Shown here in pieces: positions 41,687-49,918 of a stretch of DNA of 53,447 nucleotides. The notes below the pieces were generated by a model. It made no database searches, was not told the origin of the DNA, and saw only the letters and a program-made list of their open reading frames with translations. Source of the stretch: an uncultured Bacilli bacterium (GTDB taxonomy: Bacteria; Bacillota_I; Bacilli_A; RF39; UBA660). The position numbers and the translations under genes were made by a program. The stretch is from contig CAKPOS010000010.1 in NCBI GenBank assembly GCA_934176955.1, positions 1-53,447 on the forward strand, read 5' to 3'. Positions within the stretch are counted from its first letter, which is position 1, and every line of letters starts with the position of its first letter.

Positions 41687-43196
41687 TTATAAAGTAGGAA
41701 TCTATTTAAGACTATCTCGTGAAGATGAGAAAGAGGGAGAAAGTAGTTCTATTACTAATCAAAGAGCACTTTTGATGAATTATATTAAAGAAAATAAATT
41801 GATTTTTGTAGATGAATATATAGATGATGGAGTAAGTGGAACAACTTTTAATCGAGCAGGATTTAAGAGATTAATAGAAGATATTCAGAAAAAGCGAATA
41901 AATATGGTCATTACCAAAGATACTTCTAGGTTAGGAAGAGATCATATAGAATTTGGCTATTACGTGGAAAAATTTTTTCCAGAAAATAATGTAAGATATG
42001 TTGCTGTAAATGAACAGATTGATACATTTAAACAAGAAAATGATATGCTTCTTTTTAAGAGTGCTTATAATGATATGTATGTTAAAGATATCTCTAATAA
42101 AATTAGAACTAGTTTATGGATTAAGAAGAAACAAGGTGAGTTTGTTGGGGCTTATGCTCCATATGGATATCGAAAAGATATTTATGATAAACATAAGTTA
42201 GTTATTGATGATGAAGCTGCTAATGTTGTAAGGAAAATTTTTCAATTATTTACCTCAGGAATATCTATTTCTCAGATTGCTGATCATTTAACGAAGGAAA
42301 AAATATCTATTCCTAGTATTCATCAAGGAATGAATCGGGGAATTAAATCTTCACTTTTTGGGATATGGACAACTAGAACAATTACAGATATTTTAACTAA
42401 TCCTACTTATATTGGTCATTTAACTCAAGGTAGGAGTAAGAAGATTAGTTATAAATCAAAAAAGCGAATTCATGTTCCTCAAGAGGAATGGATTATTAAA
42501 GAAAATAGTTGCCCTAGAATTATAGAAGATGAATTATTTTATTTTGCTAACCATATGTATAAGAAAAATATACATACTAGGGGTAGAGGAGAAGATTTAT
42601 TATTAAAGGGATTTATTTATTGTCATGAATGTGGTCATAGAATAGGTTTTCGTAAAATATCTTCAAAATATATTTATGGAGATTGTAATTATTACTTAAA
42701 ATATCGAAAATATCATGTTTGTACTAGTCATAGTATTCGCTACGATTTATTAGAGAAGGTAATATTAGATGAAGTAAAAAGACTTTTAGCAAAAGAAGAT
42801 ATGAATAAGATTATTGGGGATATTTATCAGCAACATATAGAATGTTATCAAGAAAAGCTAAGTAAAAGACTTATCTTTTTAAAAAAGAGTATAGAAATAA
42901 ATTTAAAAAAATTAGATACGCTTTATGAGGATAAATTGAGTGGATTTATTGATGGAGAGCAATATATTAGGGTAAAAGAAAAAATACTTTTGACTAATCA
43001 AAAACTAGAGGAAGAGATTATTTTACTAGAACAGAAAAATACTGATTTAGTATCTGACTTTGGGAAAAAGAAAGTGGTGAAGTTTACTAATTCAATTTTA
43101 TTTGATAGAAATTTATTTGGATCTTTAATTGAGAAGATAACTTTAACGAAGGATAAAGAGATTCATCTTTATTATCGGGTAAATTGTAACTTTTAA
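41679..43196 (+). CDS. Large serine recombinase (integrase of the 18-kb element)
   Basis: 505 aa. Resolvase domain at the N-terminus with nucleophilic Ser13 (GIYLRLSRED), DDGVSGTTFNRAGFKRL and TSRLGRDHIEFG. The central recombinase domain (~160-290) is followed by a zinc ribbon (CHECGHRIGF ... CNYYL ... CTSHSI) and a coiled coil (~385-465), as in TndX/TnpX-type integrases. These enzymes act on short attP and attB sites sharing a 2-bp core. The gene ends at 43196, inside the attR arm and 8 bases from core GT 43205-43206. The strict fit between gene end, arm and split host gene makes this the integrase of the element. Confidence 0.95.
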   Translation: MNNYKVGIYLRLSREDEKEGESSSITNQRALLMNYIKENKLIFVDEYIDDGVSGTTFNRAGFKRLIEDIQKKRINMVITKDTSRLGRDHIEFGYYVEKFFPENNVRYVAVNEQIDTFKQENDMLLFKSAYNDMYVKDISNKIRTSLWIKKKQGEFVGAYAPYGYRKDIYDKHKLVIDDEAANVVRKIFQLFTSGISISQIADHLTKEKISIPSIHQGMNRGIKSSLFGIWTTRTITDILTNPTYIGHLTQGRSKKISYKSKKRIHVPQEEWIIKENSCPRIIEDELFYFANHMYKKNIHTRGRGEDLLLKGFIYCHECGHRIGFRKISSKYIYGDCNYYLKYRKYHVCTSHSIRYDLLEKVILDEVKRLLAKEDMNKIIGDIYQQHIECYQEKLSKRLIFLKKSIEINLKKLDTLYEDKLSGFIDGEQYIRVKEKILLTNQKLEEEIILLEQKNTDLVSDFGKKKVVKFTNSILFDRNLFGSLIEKITLTKDKEIHLYYRVNCNF

Positions 43197-43224
43197 GGGT
43201 ATCAGTTGTAACCCCTTCTTTAAA
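43186..43224 (+). other. attR: right attachment site of the element
   Basis: Element arm GTAACTTTTAAGGGTATCA (43186-43204), core GT (43205-43206), then host gene sequence TGTAACCCCTTC. Joined through GT to the arm at 25253-25271 it gives a dyad with one mismatch per 19-nt arm. Confidence 0.88.
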
Positions 43225-44155
43225 TAAGAGTTTTAAATTCCAAAGTGATTGGCCTTATAATAATTCACAAGTTTATTTACTTAACTCTATTATAGATGAT
43301 TTAAAAACAGATGAAGATAGGGAATTTAAAGTAAAAAAAGATGGCTATTTATTTACATCTACAGTAAATTATCCTAATAATAAAACTTTAGTAAAACAAC
43401 ATGTTTTAGTAGATAAGAAAGGAAAAATTACGAAAGTAGAAGTGGTAGATAAAAGTGATAATGTTCAAATTGTTATGAAATTTAGTAAACAAGAATTAAA
43501 TAAAAAGTTTTCTAAAGATGATTTTGCTCTTAGCAGTCTTTTAAAGATGAATAGTAAGAAAGAAACCCCTAAAGTAGATAGCAATACAGAAAAGAAGAAT
43601 CAAACCAATTCTTCAACTACTACCGATAGTAATCAACAAAATAATACCAATAATAGTAGCACGGAAAATAGTAACAATAATAGTACAACTAATAATAATA
43701 CCAATAATAGCAGCACGGAAAATAATAACAATAATAGTACAACTAATAATAATACCAATAACAATAGTAATCAAACAACAACAGAAGAGTCAAAAAAAGA
43801 AACAACAACAGCTAAGATAAATGATGTTATATATCCAATGTATTTACCAGATAATACTTATTTAACTGGGCAAGATACCGTAAAGACAAAAGATGGTAGT
43901 CGTTTGATTTTAACTTTTGGTGGAGATAAATCATTTGTTTTAGTAGAAGAAACTGCATCAACTCCAGATACATTAGAAGTCATTCCTGTTAGTGGTAATT
44001 TTGATTTTCTATCTGATGTCATTGGAGTAATTGGCAATAAATCATTATCTTGGCATAGCAATGGAATTGATTATTATATGACAAGTGATACTCTAGAAGT
44101 TAGTGAATTAGTTAATATTGCCCGATCTGTTAGTGTACTTCCTGTTAGTAAGTAA
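43207..44155 (+). pseudogene. 3' part of the LolA/GerS-like lipoprotein gene split by the element
   Basis: The frame is open from the attR core to the stop at 44155 but has no start or SD of its own (a GTG at 43442 lies mid-domain). It continues the 5' part in frame: GVYV joined to VTPSLNKSFKFQSDWPYN. Residues to about 190 of the joined protein complete the LolA-like fold. A low-complexity Asn/Thr/Ser linker (~205-265) and a C-terminal DUF4367-like domain (YPMYLPDNTYLTGQDTV, SLSWHSNGIDYYMTSD, ELVNIARSV) follow. GerS of Clostridioides, a germination lipoprotein, has a LolA-type fold, and a gerA operon is nearby, so a germination or envelope role is possible. The protein can be made whole only after excision. 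Confidence 0.88.
43646..43775 (+). repeat. 54-bp coding minisatellite in the lipoprotein linker
   Basis: Units start at 43646, 43700 and 43754 (partial), each encoding TNNSSTEN(S/N)NNNSTTNNN, that is 18 codons. It keeps the frame and forms a flexible spacer. Confidence 0.85.
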
Positions 44156-44161
44156 AATAAA

Positions 44162-44203
44162 AACTGATACTTAGAGAAATATTTCTAACTATCAGTTCTT
44201 TTA
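44162..44203 (+). terminator. Terminator after the lipoprotein 3' part
   Basis: AACTGATA (44162-44169) / TATCAGTT (44190-44197) with inner TTAGA/TCTAA, followed by CTTTT. Confidence 0.85.
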
Positions 44204-44314
44204 CTTTTTATTATAGTAAATTCTTTATCAGTATTTTTCATCAATAAAAAATTTGTCATTTCTTCTTTAGTATGAATCAAAGACTAACTTCATAAGTTGT
44301 ACTAGGTGATAGAA

Positions 44315-46897
44315 ATGGATGGACTAGGAAAAAAAGAAGTAGAACAATCTAGAAAAAAATATGGAACAAATGAAATAACCGCATTAAAGAAAGATACTTT
44401 TTTTAGTTTATTTATTGAAAGTCTGGGAGACCCTATCATTAAAATACTACTTATTGCTTTAGGAATTAAGACTATTTTTCTTTTTCGAGATTTTGACTGG
44501 TACGAAACGATTGGAATTGTCATCGCCATATTACTTGCTTCTTTGATTTCTACCATTAGTGAATATGGCTCTTCTAAAGCCTTTGACCGAATGATGAGGG
44601 AAGCTTCAAGAATAAAATGCCGGGTAAAAAGAGAAGGAAAAAAGAAAGAAATTTTTGCTTCTGAATTAGTAGTAGGTGATTTATTGTATTTAGAGCAGGG
44701 AGATAAAATTGGAGCAGATGGATTAATTATCAAAGGAGAAGTAGAATTAGATGAATCTATGATTTCAGGAGAAGCAAATAGTGTAGTTAAGAAGGAAAAA
44801 GAAATTATTTATAGAGGATGTACAGTTTATAATGGATATGCAATTGCAAGAATTGATAAAGTAGGGAATCAAACTTATTATGGAAGAATGGTAGAAGAAT
44901 TAGGAAGTGGTAGCGGAACTTCTCCATTAAAAGAAAGACTAAGTATACTAGCTATTCAAATTAGTCGCTTAGGTTATATTGGTGCTTTTTTGGTAAGTAT
45001 TAGTTATTTATTTAGTAAAATTGTTATAGCAAATTCTTTCCAACTTTCTAAAATTCTTGCTACTTTAGGAAATTTTCCTTTAATGTTTGCCTATCTTTTA
45101 CATGCTTTAACTCTTAGTGTTACTGTAATTGTAGTAAGTGTTCCTGAAGGACTTCCCCTTCTGGTTAATTTGGTTTTATCTTCTAATATGAAAAGAATGC
45201 TGAAAAGTCATGTATTAGTTAGAAAATTAGTTGGTATTGAAACAGCAGGAAGTATGAACTTATTATTTACGGACAAGACTGGTACAATTACAAAGGGAAA
45301 ATTAGAAGTAGTAGAGTTTATGCTAGGAAATGGAAAAAAATATGCAGATGTTTCTTCTTTATCTAATCGCTATCAAAAGATTTTTAAGGATAGTTTAGTT
45401 TATAATAATGAAAGTACTTATGATGCAGATGAACATAAGATAATTGGAGGAAATCTTACGGATCAAGCAATTTTAAATTATGTTCGCTTAAAGAGACGTA
45501 GTAGTGTTTCTATTTTAAAAGAAGTTCGTTTTACTAGTGAAAAAAAATATTCTTATGTTGATGTAATAGATGATAAAAAGAAATATCGCTATGTGAAAGG
45601 AGCTCCAGAAGTACTTTTAAAATATACCAATCGTTATTTAGATGAAGAAGGATTTAAAAAATTGCTGTTTCAACAAGAAAATATCTTAAAAAAAGTCAAT
45701 AATTTAACAGAGAAGGGAATTCGTGTACTTGCCGTTTGCTATAGCGAGAATTGTTCTTCTACTTTAAGTGATTTAATTTTAGTTGGCTTTTTATTGATTA
45801 AAGATGATATCCGGAAAGAAGCTTATGAGGGGGTTAGGTTGATTCAACACGCTGGTGTTCAAACAGTGATGATTACAGGAGATAATCTAGGAACAGCTTC
45901 TTCTATTGCAAAAGAGGTAGGAATTTTAGATGATGAGAAAGTTATTCTTAGTAGTAATGAGCTTTCTTCTCTTTCAGATAGTGAGGTAGAAAAAATACTT
46001 CCTCATCTTGCTGTATTATATCGAGCTCTTCCCAAAGATAAGAGTAGGTTAGTCAATATTGCTAAGGGAATGAATTTAGTTGTAGGAATGACTGGTGATG
46101 GGGTAAATGATGCAATAGCATTAAAGCGTGCTGATGTTGGCTTTGCTATGGGAAGTGGAACAGAAGTAGCTAAGGAAGCAGCAGATATTGTTATTTTAGA
46201 TGATAATATTTCATCGATTGCTTCTTCTATTCTTTATGGAAGGACAATTTTTAAAAGTATTCGGAAATTTATTGTTTTTCAGCTTACCGTAAATCTTTGT
46301 GCAGTTACGATTTCAATTATTGGTCCTTTTATTGGTATAGGTGCTCCTGTTACCGTTATCCAAATGCTTTGGATTAATATGGTAATGGATACCTTAGCTG
46401 GCCTTGCTTTCTCTTTTGAACCTCCTCTTAAGGAATATATGGAAGAATCTCCTAAAAAGAGAGAAGAGAAAATTATTAATCATTATATGTTAAATGAAAT
46501 CTTAGTAACAGGTATTTATTCTTCAATTCTTTGCCTTCTTTTTCTCAAACTTCCCTTAATTACCAATTGCTTTAGAAAAAGTGCAGATAATCGCTATTTA
46601 TTAACAGCATTCTTTGGCTTATTTATTTTTATTAGTATTTTTAATAGCTTTAATGCAAGAACGGTTCGGTTGAATATACTTTCTAATATTTTTAAAAATA
46701 AAATGTTTATTGCAGTGACTTTATTTATTGTTATTGTTCAGATAGTAATGATTTATTATGGGGGAAATTTATTTCGTACTTCTGGACTTTTACCACAAGA
46801 ATTCTTTATCATGCTAATGATTTCTTTTAGCGTTATTCCCATTGATTTTCTTAGAAAAATGATTTATCAAAAATTTAATTTTAAAGTTGAAATATGA
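44315..46897 (+). CDS. P-type Ca2+-transporting ATPase (PMCA/SERCA-like)
   Basis: Cation pump, probably exporting Ca2+. 860 aa. Actuator motif SMISGEAN (TGES-like), PEGLP in the fourth helix, phosphorylation site DKTGTITKGK (Asp320), nucleotide-binding KGAPEVLLKYT, hinge TGDGVNDAIALKRADVGFAMG, and TxxVAKEAADIVILDDN. The C-terminal cation ATPase domain has WINMVMDTLAGLAFSFEPP. PEGLP and the N/D residues of the last helices fit calcium pumps, not heavy-metal or K+ pumps. I use ATG 44315, five bases after AGGTGA. It lies immediately outside the element, downstream of the interrupted gene. Confidence 0.93.
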   Translation: MDGLGKKEVEQSRKKYGTNEITALKKDTFFSLFIESLGDPIIKILLIALGIKTIFLFRDFDWYETIGIVIAILLASLISTISEYGSSKAFDRMMREASRIKCRVKREGKKKEIFASELVVGDLLYLEQGDKIGADGLIIKGEVELDESMISGEANSVVKKEKEIIYRGCTVYNGYAIARIDKVGNQTYYGRMVEELGSGSGTSPLKERLSILAIQISRLGYIGAFLVSISYLFSKIVIANSFQLSKILATLGNFPLMFAYLLHALTLSVTVIVVSVPEGLPLLVNLVLSSNMKRMLKSHVLVRKLVGIETAGSMNLLFTDKTGTITKGKLEVVEFMLGNGKKYADVSSLSNRYQKIFKDSLVYNNESTYDADEHKIIGGNLTDQAILNYVRLKRRSSVSILKEVRFTSEKKYSYVDVIDDKKKYRYVKGAPEVLLKYTNRYLDEEGFKKLLFQQENILKKVNNLTEKGIRVLAVCYSENCSSTLSDLILVGFLLIKDDIRKEAYEGVRLIQHAGVQTVMITGDNLGTASSIAKEVGILDDEKVILSSNELSSLSDSEVEKILPHLAVLYRALPKDKSRLVNIAKGMNLVVGMTGDGVNDAIALKRADVGFAMGSGTEVAKEAADIVILDDNISSIASSILYGRTIFKSIRKFIVFQLTVNLCAVTISIIGPFIGIGAPVTVIQMLWINMVMDTLAGLAFSFEPPLKEYMEESPKKREEKIINHYMLNEILVTGIYSSILCLLFLKLPLITNCFRKSADNRYLLTAFFGLFIFISIFNSFNARTVRLNILSNIFKNKMFIAVTLFIVIVQIVMIYYGGNLFRTSGLLPQEFFIMLMISFSVIPIDFLRKMIYQKFNFKVEI

Positions 46898-46957
46898 AAA
46901 AAATACTTATTTAGAATTTTCTTTTTCCTAAGAATTATTCTAGTTAAGTATTTTTTT
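46897..46957. terminator. Bidirectional terminator
   Basis: AAAAAAATACTTA (46897-46909) / TAAGTATTTTTTT (46945-46957), with inner AGAAT/ATTCT, serving the convergent ATPase gene and the small minus-strand gene. Confidence 0.85.
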
Positions 46958-46965
46958 ACCTATAA

Positions 46966-47229
46966 TTATACCATATACATATTATTATCTGGTTCATTTG
47001 TAAAACTTTGGTTTGTATAAGGAGTTTCAATTCTTGTTAATCTTTGATCTAATCTTTTCACTTGTCGCTCTAATCTTGAAATCCTTTCATTCATATCATT
47101 TACTTGACTATTCATATAGTTATTTTGATTCATTCCCATAGGAAAAGCTTGTGGCTGCTGAAAAGAAGCATTAGGTGGTATCATCCCACTATAACCATAG
47201 CTGTTATAAAACATATCTCTTCCGTCCAA
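46966..47229 (-). CDS. Small protein with Asn/Gln/Tyr-rich head and coiled coil
   Basis: 87 aa on the minus strand, starting at TTG seven bases after AAGGAGGG. The N-terminal half is rich in Tyr, Asn, Met, Pro and Gln (FYNSYGYSGMIPPNASFQQP). The second half is a clear heptad helix (VNDMNERISRLERQVKRLDQ, then RLTRIE). Such proteins are frequent among spore coat and surface morphogenesis factors of Bacillota, but no family is certain. The strong SD supports the gene. Its terminator is shared with the ATPase gene. Confidence 0.7.
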   Translation of the reverse strand: MDGRDMFYNSYGYSGMIPPNASFQQPQAFPMGMNQNNYMNSQVNDMNERISRLERQVKRLDQRLTRIETPYTNQSFTNEPDNNMYMV

Positions 47230-47334
47230 TATCTTCCCTCCTTATCTTTATTCATTTTATTATATGTATTTTTTTTAAATATTGTTATTATTTTGTTACA
47301 TTTTTTTATGTTAGAACTAGAAGGGAAGAGAGAA

Positions 47335-47366
47335 GAAAAAAAATTCTATTTTTTTCAAATAGAACT
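47335..47366 (-). terminator. Terminator of secG
   Basis: On the minus strand TTCTATT / AATAGAA with a 7-base loop, then eight T. Confidence 0.75.
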
Positions 47367-47581
47367 TATTTTAATGAAATAAATAATGATAACGCAAAGA
47401 AAGCTACACCTAATAACATAGTTAATCGACTGATAAATAATTCAAAGCCTCTTTCTTTTCTATTGGCAAATAATTCTGAATTTCCACCTTGAATGATTTG
47501 ACCAGCAGATTCAGCTTTATTGCTTTGTAATAATACAATTATAATTAACAATACTGAAATAATCAATAATGCGATTTCCAT
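47366..47581 (-). CDS. secG: Preprotein translocase subunit SecG
   Basis: Small membrane subunit of SecYEG that aids SecA-driven export. 71 aa, two transmembrane helices (residues ~3-20 and ~51-70) flanking the conserved cytoplasmic loop LQSNKAESAGQIIQGGNSEL and the FANRKERGFE motif. AGGAGG precedes the ATG at 47581; an upstream in-frame ATG eight codons earlier lies before the SD. The tRNA promoter lies divergently upstream. In many Bacillota secG precedes rnr and smpB, which are not here. Confidence 0.92.
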   Translation of the reverse strand: MEIALLIISVLLIIIVLLQSNKAESAGQIIQGGNSELFANRKERGFELFISRLTMLLGVAFFALSLFISLK

Positions 47582-47670
47582 TATATTCCTCCTGTCGGTA
47601 TACATTATAGCATATTTAGTACTTTTCTACAATAATTCTCTAAGTTTTTTTAGAAAAATTAAAAAAAGTG

Positions 47671-47699
47671 TTGACAGTCCTCTTCGATATTGGTATAAT
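47671..47699 (+). promoter_or_regulatory. Consensus promoter of the tRNA-Ala/tRNA-Pro unit
   Basis: TTGACA (47671-47676), 17 bp, extended -10 TGG TATAAT (47691-47699). Confidence 0.9.
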
Positions 47700-47712
47700 T
47701 TATCTTGTCGAT

Positions 47713-47789
47713 GGGGAATTAGCTCAGCTGGCTAGAGCACTTGCCTTGCACGCAAGGGGTCAAGGGTTCGAATCCCTTATTCTCCACCA
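47713..47789 (+). tRNA. tRNA-Ala, anticodon TGC
   Basis: Full cloverleaf: acceptor GGGGAAT/ATTCTCC, anticodon stem CTTGC/GCAAG with loop CTTGCAC, T-loop TTCGAAT, encoded CCA. Cotranscribed with tRNA-Pro 10 bases downstream. Confidence 0.97.
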
Positions 47790-47799
47790 TATTTTTTTT

Positions 47800-47876
47800 C
47801 GGGAAGTAGCTTAGCTTGGTAGAGCGCTACGCTTGGGACGTAGAGGTCGCAGGTTCAAATCCTGTCTTCCCGACCA
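47800..47876 (+). tRNA. tRNA-Pro, anticodon TGG
   Basis: Full cloverleaf: acceptor CGGGAAG/CTTCCCG, anticodon stem CTACG/CGTAG with loop CTTGGGA, T-arm GCAGG TTCAAAT CCTGT, encoded CCA. Confidence 0.97.
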
Positions 47877-47890
47877 CGAAGAAATATGTT

Positions 47891-47917
47891 ACTACTCGTT
47901 AGTGAGTAGTTTTTTTA
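47891..47917 (+). terminator. Terminator of the tRNA unit
   Basis: ACTACTC / GAGTAGT with a 6-base loop and seven T. Confidence 0.88.
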
Positions 47918-48467
47918 TCTTCTTTTGCTAATCTAAATAAATTTTAGGTATTATCTCATTAATTCCATAATCTTTAAAATATGGTAATAAATGTGATTCA
48001 TCATTAAAAGTTGGTTGTTCTTTTGAAAAAGAGGCTACTGAATATTTTAGGAATATGTTAAATGATGAAAGATAAAGATGAAAAAAGAAAAAGAACTATT
48101 GAAAGATATAAAAATTATCTCATAAAATATTGGAAAGCATTTAAAAATACGTTCATCTATGGAATTTCATATATCACATAATGTTGCTAAGTGTTTTTTT
48201 ATATGAACTAAAAGATTATTCCAAAAGAAAAATACAAAAATTAATAAAACTACAGGAATATAAAGCAAATAGAATAAATATACCAGGATTATATTTAAAA
48301 TCTTATAAAAATAATGAACAAGTGATATTGAAAGAAGTAGAATACTAGTTGATAAGATAATTTTTTTCTTTATTCATTCAATCTTTTTCTTTTAATCAAA
48401 GGAAAAGAATTGCCAAATAAGAAAAAAAATAGTAGAATAAGGAATATAAGAAAGGAGTTTAAATGAG
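47918..48467. other. 550-bp stretch without an intact gene
   Basis: The first part (47918-48060) holds a short open stretch (SLKYGNKCDSSLKVGCSFEK, then EATEYFRNMLNDER stop) with no start. The second part holds two overlapping short frames (separate entry). A-rich sequence lies at 48360-48440. It looks like decayed coding DNA. Confidence 0.5.
48062..48348 (+). pseudogene. Two overlapping small frames, probable frameshifted gene remnant
   Basis: Frame 1 (48062-48181) gives 39 aa, very basic then hydrophobic (MMKDKDEKRKRTIERYKNYL, WKAFKNTFIYGISYIT). Frame 2 (48181-48348) begins on the stop of the first (TAATG) and gives 55 aa (MLLSVFLYELKDYSKRKIQK ... INIPGLYLKSYKNNEQVILK). No good SD precedes either; AGGA at 48049 is the best. 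They may be one gene broken by a frameshift or two tiny genes. I do not recognise either. Confidence 0.35.
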
Positions 48468-49301
48468 ATGAGTAAAGAAGAAAAAGCAAAGAAAGAGAAT
48501 AAAAGTAGTAATTCTTCCAAAGAAAATTCTTCTCGTTTAGAGAATAAAGTTGAAGAAAAAAAAGAGAGTCAAGTAAAGAAAGGTACAAAGGATAAAGAAA
48601 ATACTACCAAAAAAGAAGAAAAAACATCTCCTGCAAAAAAAAGTAGTAATGTTTCTACTAAGAAGAAAACTACGGTTAAAAAAGTTGAAGAGAAAATAGA
48701 AGTAGAGGAAGTAGACGAAGTTGTTGAAAATCATGAAGATATCGATTCTGATTTAGAAGACTTTGGAGAAATCTCTCCATCTACTAAAGAAGATTCTTCT
48801 TCAGAAAAGAAGAAAAGAAACAAATCAGATTTCATTTTAATTATTGGATTAATTATTGTTGTCGTTTTAGGATGTTTTTTGATGAAAGGACAAAAAGAAG
48901 AAATATCTTATCAATTACCACTTACTTTAGAAGGAGATGCTGGATTACAATTATTATCTTATAGTGACTACCAAAAGAAGATTGATAATAATGAATCTTT
49001 TGTTGTTATTTTATCTAGAAAAAGTTGTTCTCATTGTGCAAACTTTATTCCAGTTGCTAAAGAATTTGCTTCCTCTAAGAATTTACCAATGTATTATGTA
49101 GATACCGATACTTTCTCTGAAGAAGATTGGAGTTCATTTGAAAAATCAAATACTTTCTTAAAGAAGAGTAAGGGAAATTGGGGAACACCTACTACTATTG
49201 TTCTTGCTGGAAAACAAGCAGTTGATTACATTGAAGGAGAAACTACTGCTGATAAATTACAAGAATTATACGATAAATATTTTGACTTAAATCAAGAATA
49301 G
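48468..49301 (+). CDS. Membrane-anchored thioredoxin-like protein
   Basis: 277 aa. A Lys/Glu/Ser-rich cytoplasmic head (~1-120) is followed by one membrane helix (FILIIGLIIVVVLGCFL, ~122-140) and an extracytoplasmic thioredoxin domain (~160-275) with active site CSHC (Cys187-Cys190) and the cis-Pro motif GTPTTIV. It is probably a thiol oxidoreductase or reductase at the cell surface. AAAGGAG lies ten bases before the ATG; the nearer ATG at 48463 is in another frame and closes after two codons. The PH-like protein gene starts nine bases after its stop, so the two may form an operon. Confidence 0.85.
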   Translation: MSKEEKAKKENKSSNSSKENSSRLENKVEEKKESQVKKGTKDKENTTKKEEKTSPAKKSSNVSTKKKTTVKKVEEKIEVEEVDEVVENHEDIDSDLEDFGEISPSTKEDSSSEKKKRNKSDFILIIGLIIVVVLGCFLMKGQKEEISYQLPLTLEGDAGLQLLSYSDYQKKIDNNESFVVILSRKSCSHCANFIPVAKEFASSKNLPMYYVDTDTFSEEDWSSFEKSNTFLKKSKGNWGTPTTIVLAGKQAVDYIEGETTADKLQELYDKYFDLNQE

Positions 49302-49310
49302 GAGGGTAGA

Positions 49311-49760
49311 ATGGGAAAATGTTATGAAATGGTAAGTGAATTCAGAAGAAAATATCCACTTACTATTGCGTTTCGATTAGAGAAACATTGTGCGATTATT
49401 GAGAAACATTTAAATCCTGATGAGGAAATATTATATGCTTTTCCTGCACAAAAGAATCCCAATGTTTTTGAAATCTTTTATACTAATGTTGTTGCTCTTA
49501 CAAATAAAAGAATTATGATAGCGACTAAGCGAATATTATGGGGGTATTTCCTTGTTACAATAACTCCTGATATGTTTAATGACTTAACAGTTCGAAAAGG
49601 ACTTATTTTTGGAAATATTATTTTGGATACGATTAAAGAAAAAGTTTATTTATCTAATATCGATCCTAATGCTTTACCAGAAATAGAGACAATTATTACT
49701 TCTTATATGATGGAGAAGAAAGAACAACTTGGTTATGAAAGAAGAGAAGAAAAAAAATAA
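49311..49760 (+). CDS. PH-like domain protein (YokE/bPH type)
   Basis: 149 aa, cytoplasmic. The pattern EKHLNPDEEILYAFPAQKNP, VVALTNKRIMIATKRILWGY and ITPDMFNDLTVRKGLIFGNI matches bacterial PH-like (YokE-type) domains, which have NKRLI followed by a strand carrying an aromatic cluster. The end is a charged helix (MMEKKEQLGYERREEKK). AGGAGGG precedes the ATG. Function unknown. Confidence 0.75.
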   Translation: MGKCYEMVSEFRRKYPLTIAFRLEKHCAIIEKHLNPDEEILYAFPAQKNPNVFEIFYTNVVALTNKRIMIATKRILWGYFLVTITPDMFNDLTVRKGLIFGNIILDTIKEKVYLSNIDPNALPEIETIITSYMMEKKEQLGYERREEKK

Positions 49761-49773
49761 TTTATTCTTGATT

Positions 49774-49840
49774 AGACATGAGATAACTTATGTCTTTTTC
49801 TTATGAATTTTTAGAAAAGTACTGATTCAGTATTTTTTGC
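49774..49840 (+). terminator. Two tandem terminators
   Basis: First: AGACATGAG / CTTATGTCT (49774-49795) followed by TTTT. Second: AAAAGTACT / AGTATTTTT (49815-49837), loop GATTC. Confidence 0.75.
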
Positions 49841-49857
49841 TTATCTAATGTCTTTCC

Positions 49858-49886
49858 TTGATAAATTGAATAATTCATAGTATAAT
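49858..49886 (+). promoter_or_regulatory. Promoter of the flippase gene
   Basis: TTGATA (49858-49863), 17 bp, TATAAT (49881-49886). Confidence 0.75.
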
Positions 49887-49918
49887 TTAATAGAAAAATT
49901 TAGAATGAGGTAGAAGAA

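Larger units (their letters stand above)
25253..43206 (+). mobile_element. 17,954-bp serine-recombinase integrative element interrupting a lipoprotein gene
   Basis: Bounded by attL (25251) and attR (43205), each with the core GT. Putting the ends together recreates a near-perfect dyad attP and, on the chromosome side, an uninterrupted lipoprotein frame. The recombinase gene is at the right end and its stop codon lies inside the attachment arm. The cargo consists of a DUF3592-like protein, HTH sensor, two ABC-FtsX transporters, two PlsC acyltransferases with an acyl-activating ligase, a triple alpha-CTD-like protein, a papain-like protease with dockerin and a cohesin-like anchor. No phage structural, replication or conjugation gene is visible. 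Composition resembles the host. Confidence 0.88.

Noticed and set aside
25253..43206. The 18-kb insert as a prophage or conjugative element.
   Set aside because: No capsid, tail, terminase, lysis, replication, relaxase or type IV secretion gene is seen. Only a recombinase and non-phage cargo are present.
43646..43775. Regular 54-bp repeats as a CRISPR array.
   Set aside because: Repeats are contiguous without spacers and are in frame with a low-complexity linker.
43442..44155. An independent 237-aa gene starting at GTG 43442.
   Set aside because: No SD is present, the GTG is inside a domain, and the frame is open back to the attR core, where it continues the split lipoprotein.
44302..44733. 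A 143-aa antisense frame opposite the Ca2+-ATPase.
   Set aside because: It shadows a strongly conserved coding region, has no SD and no protein-like composition.
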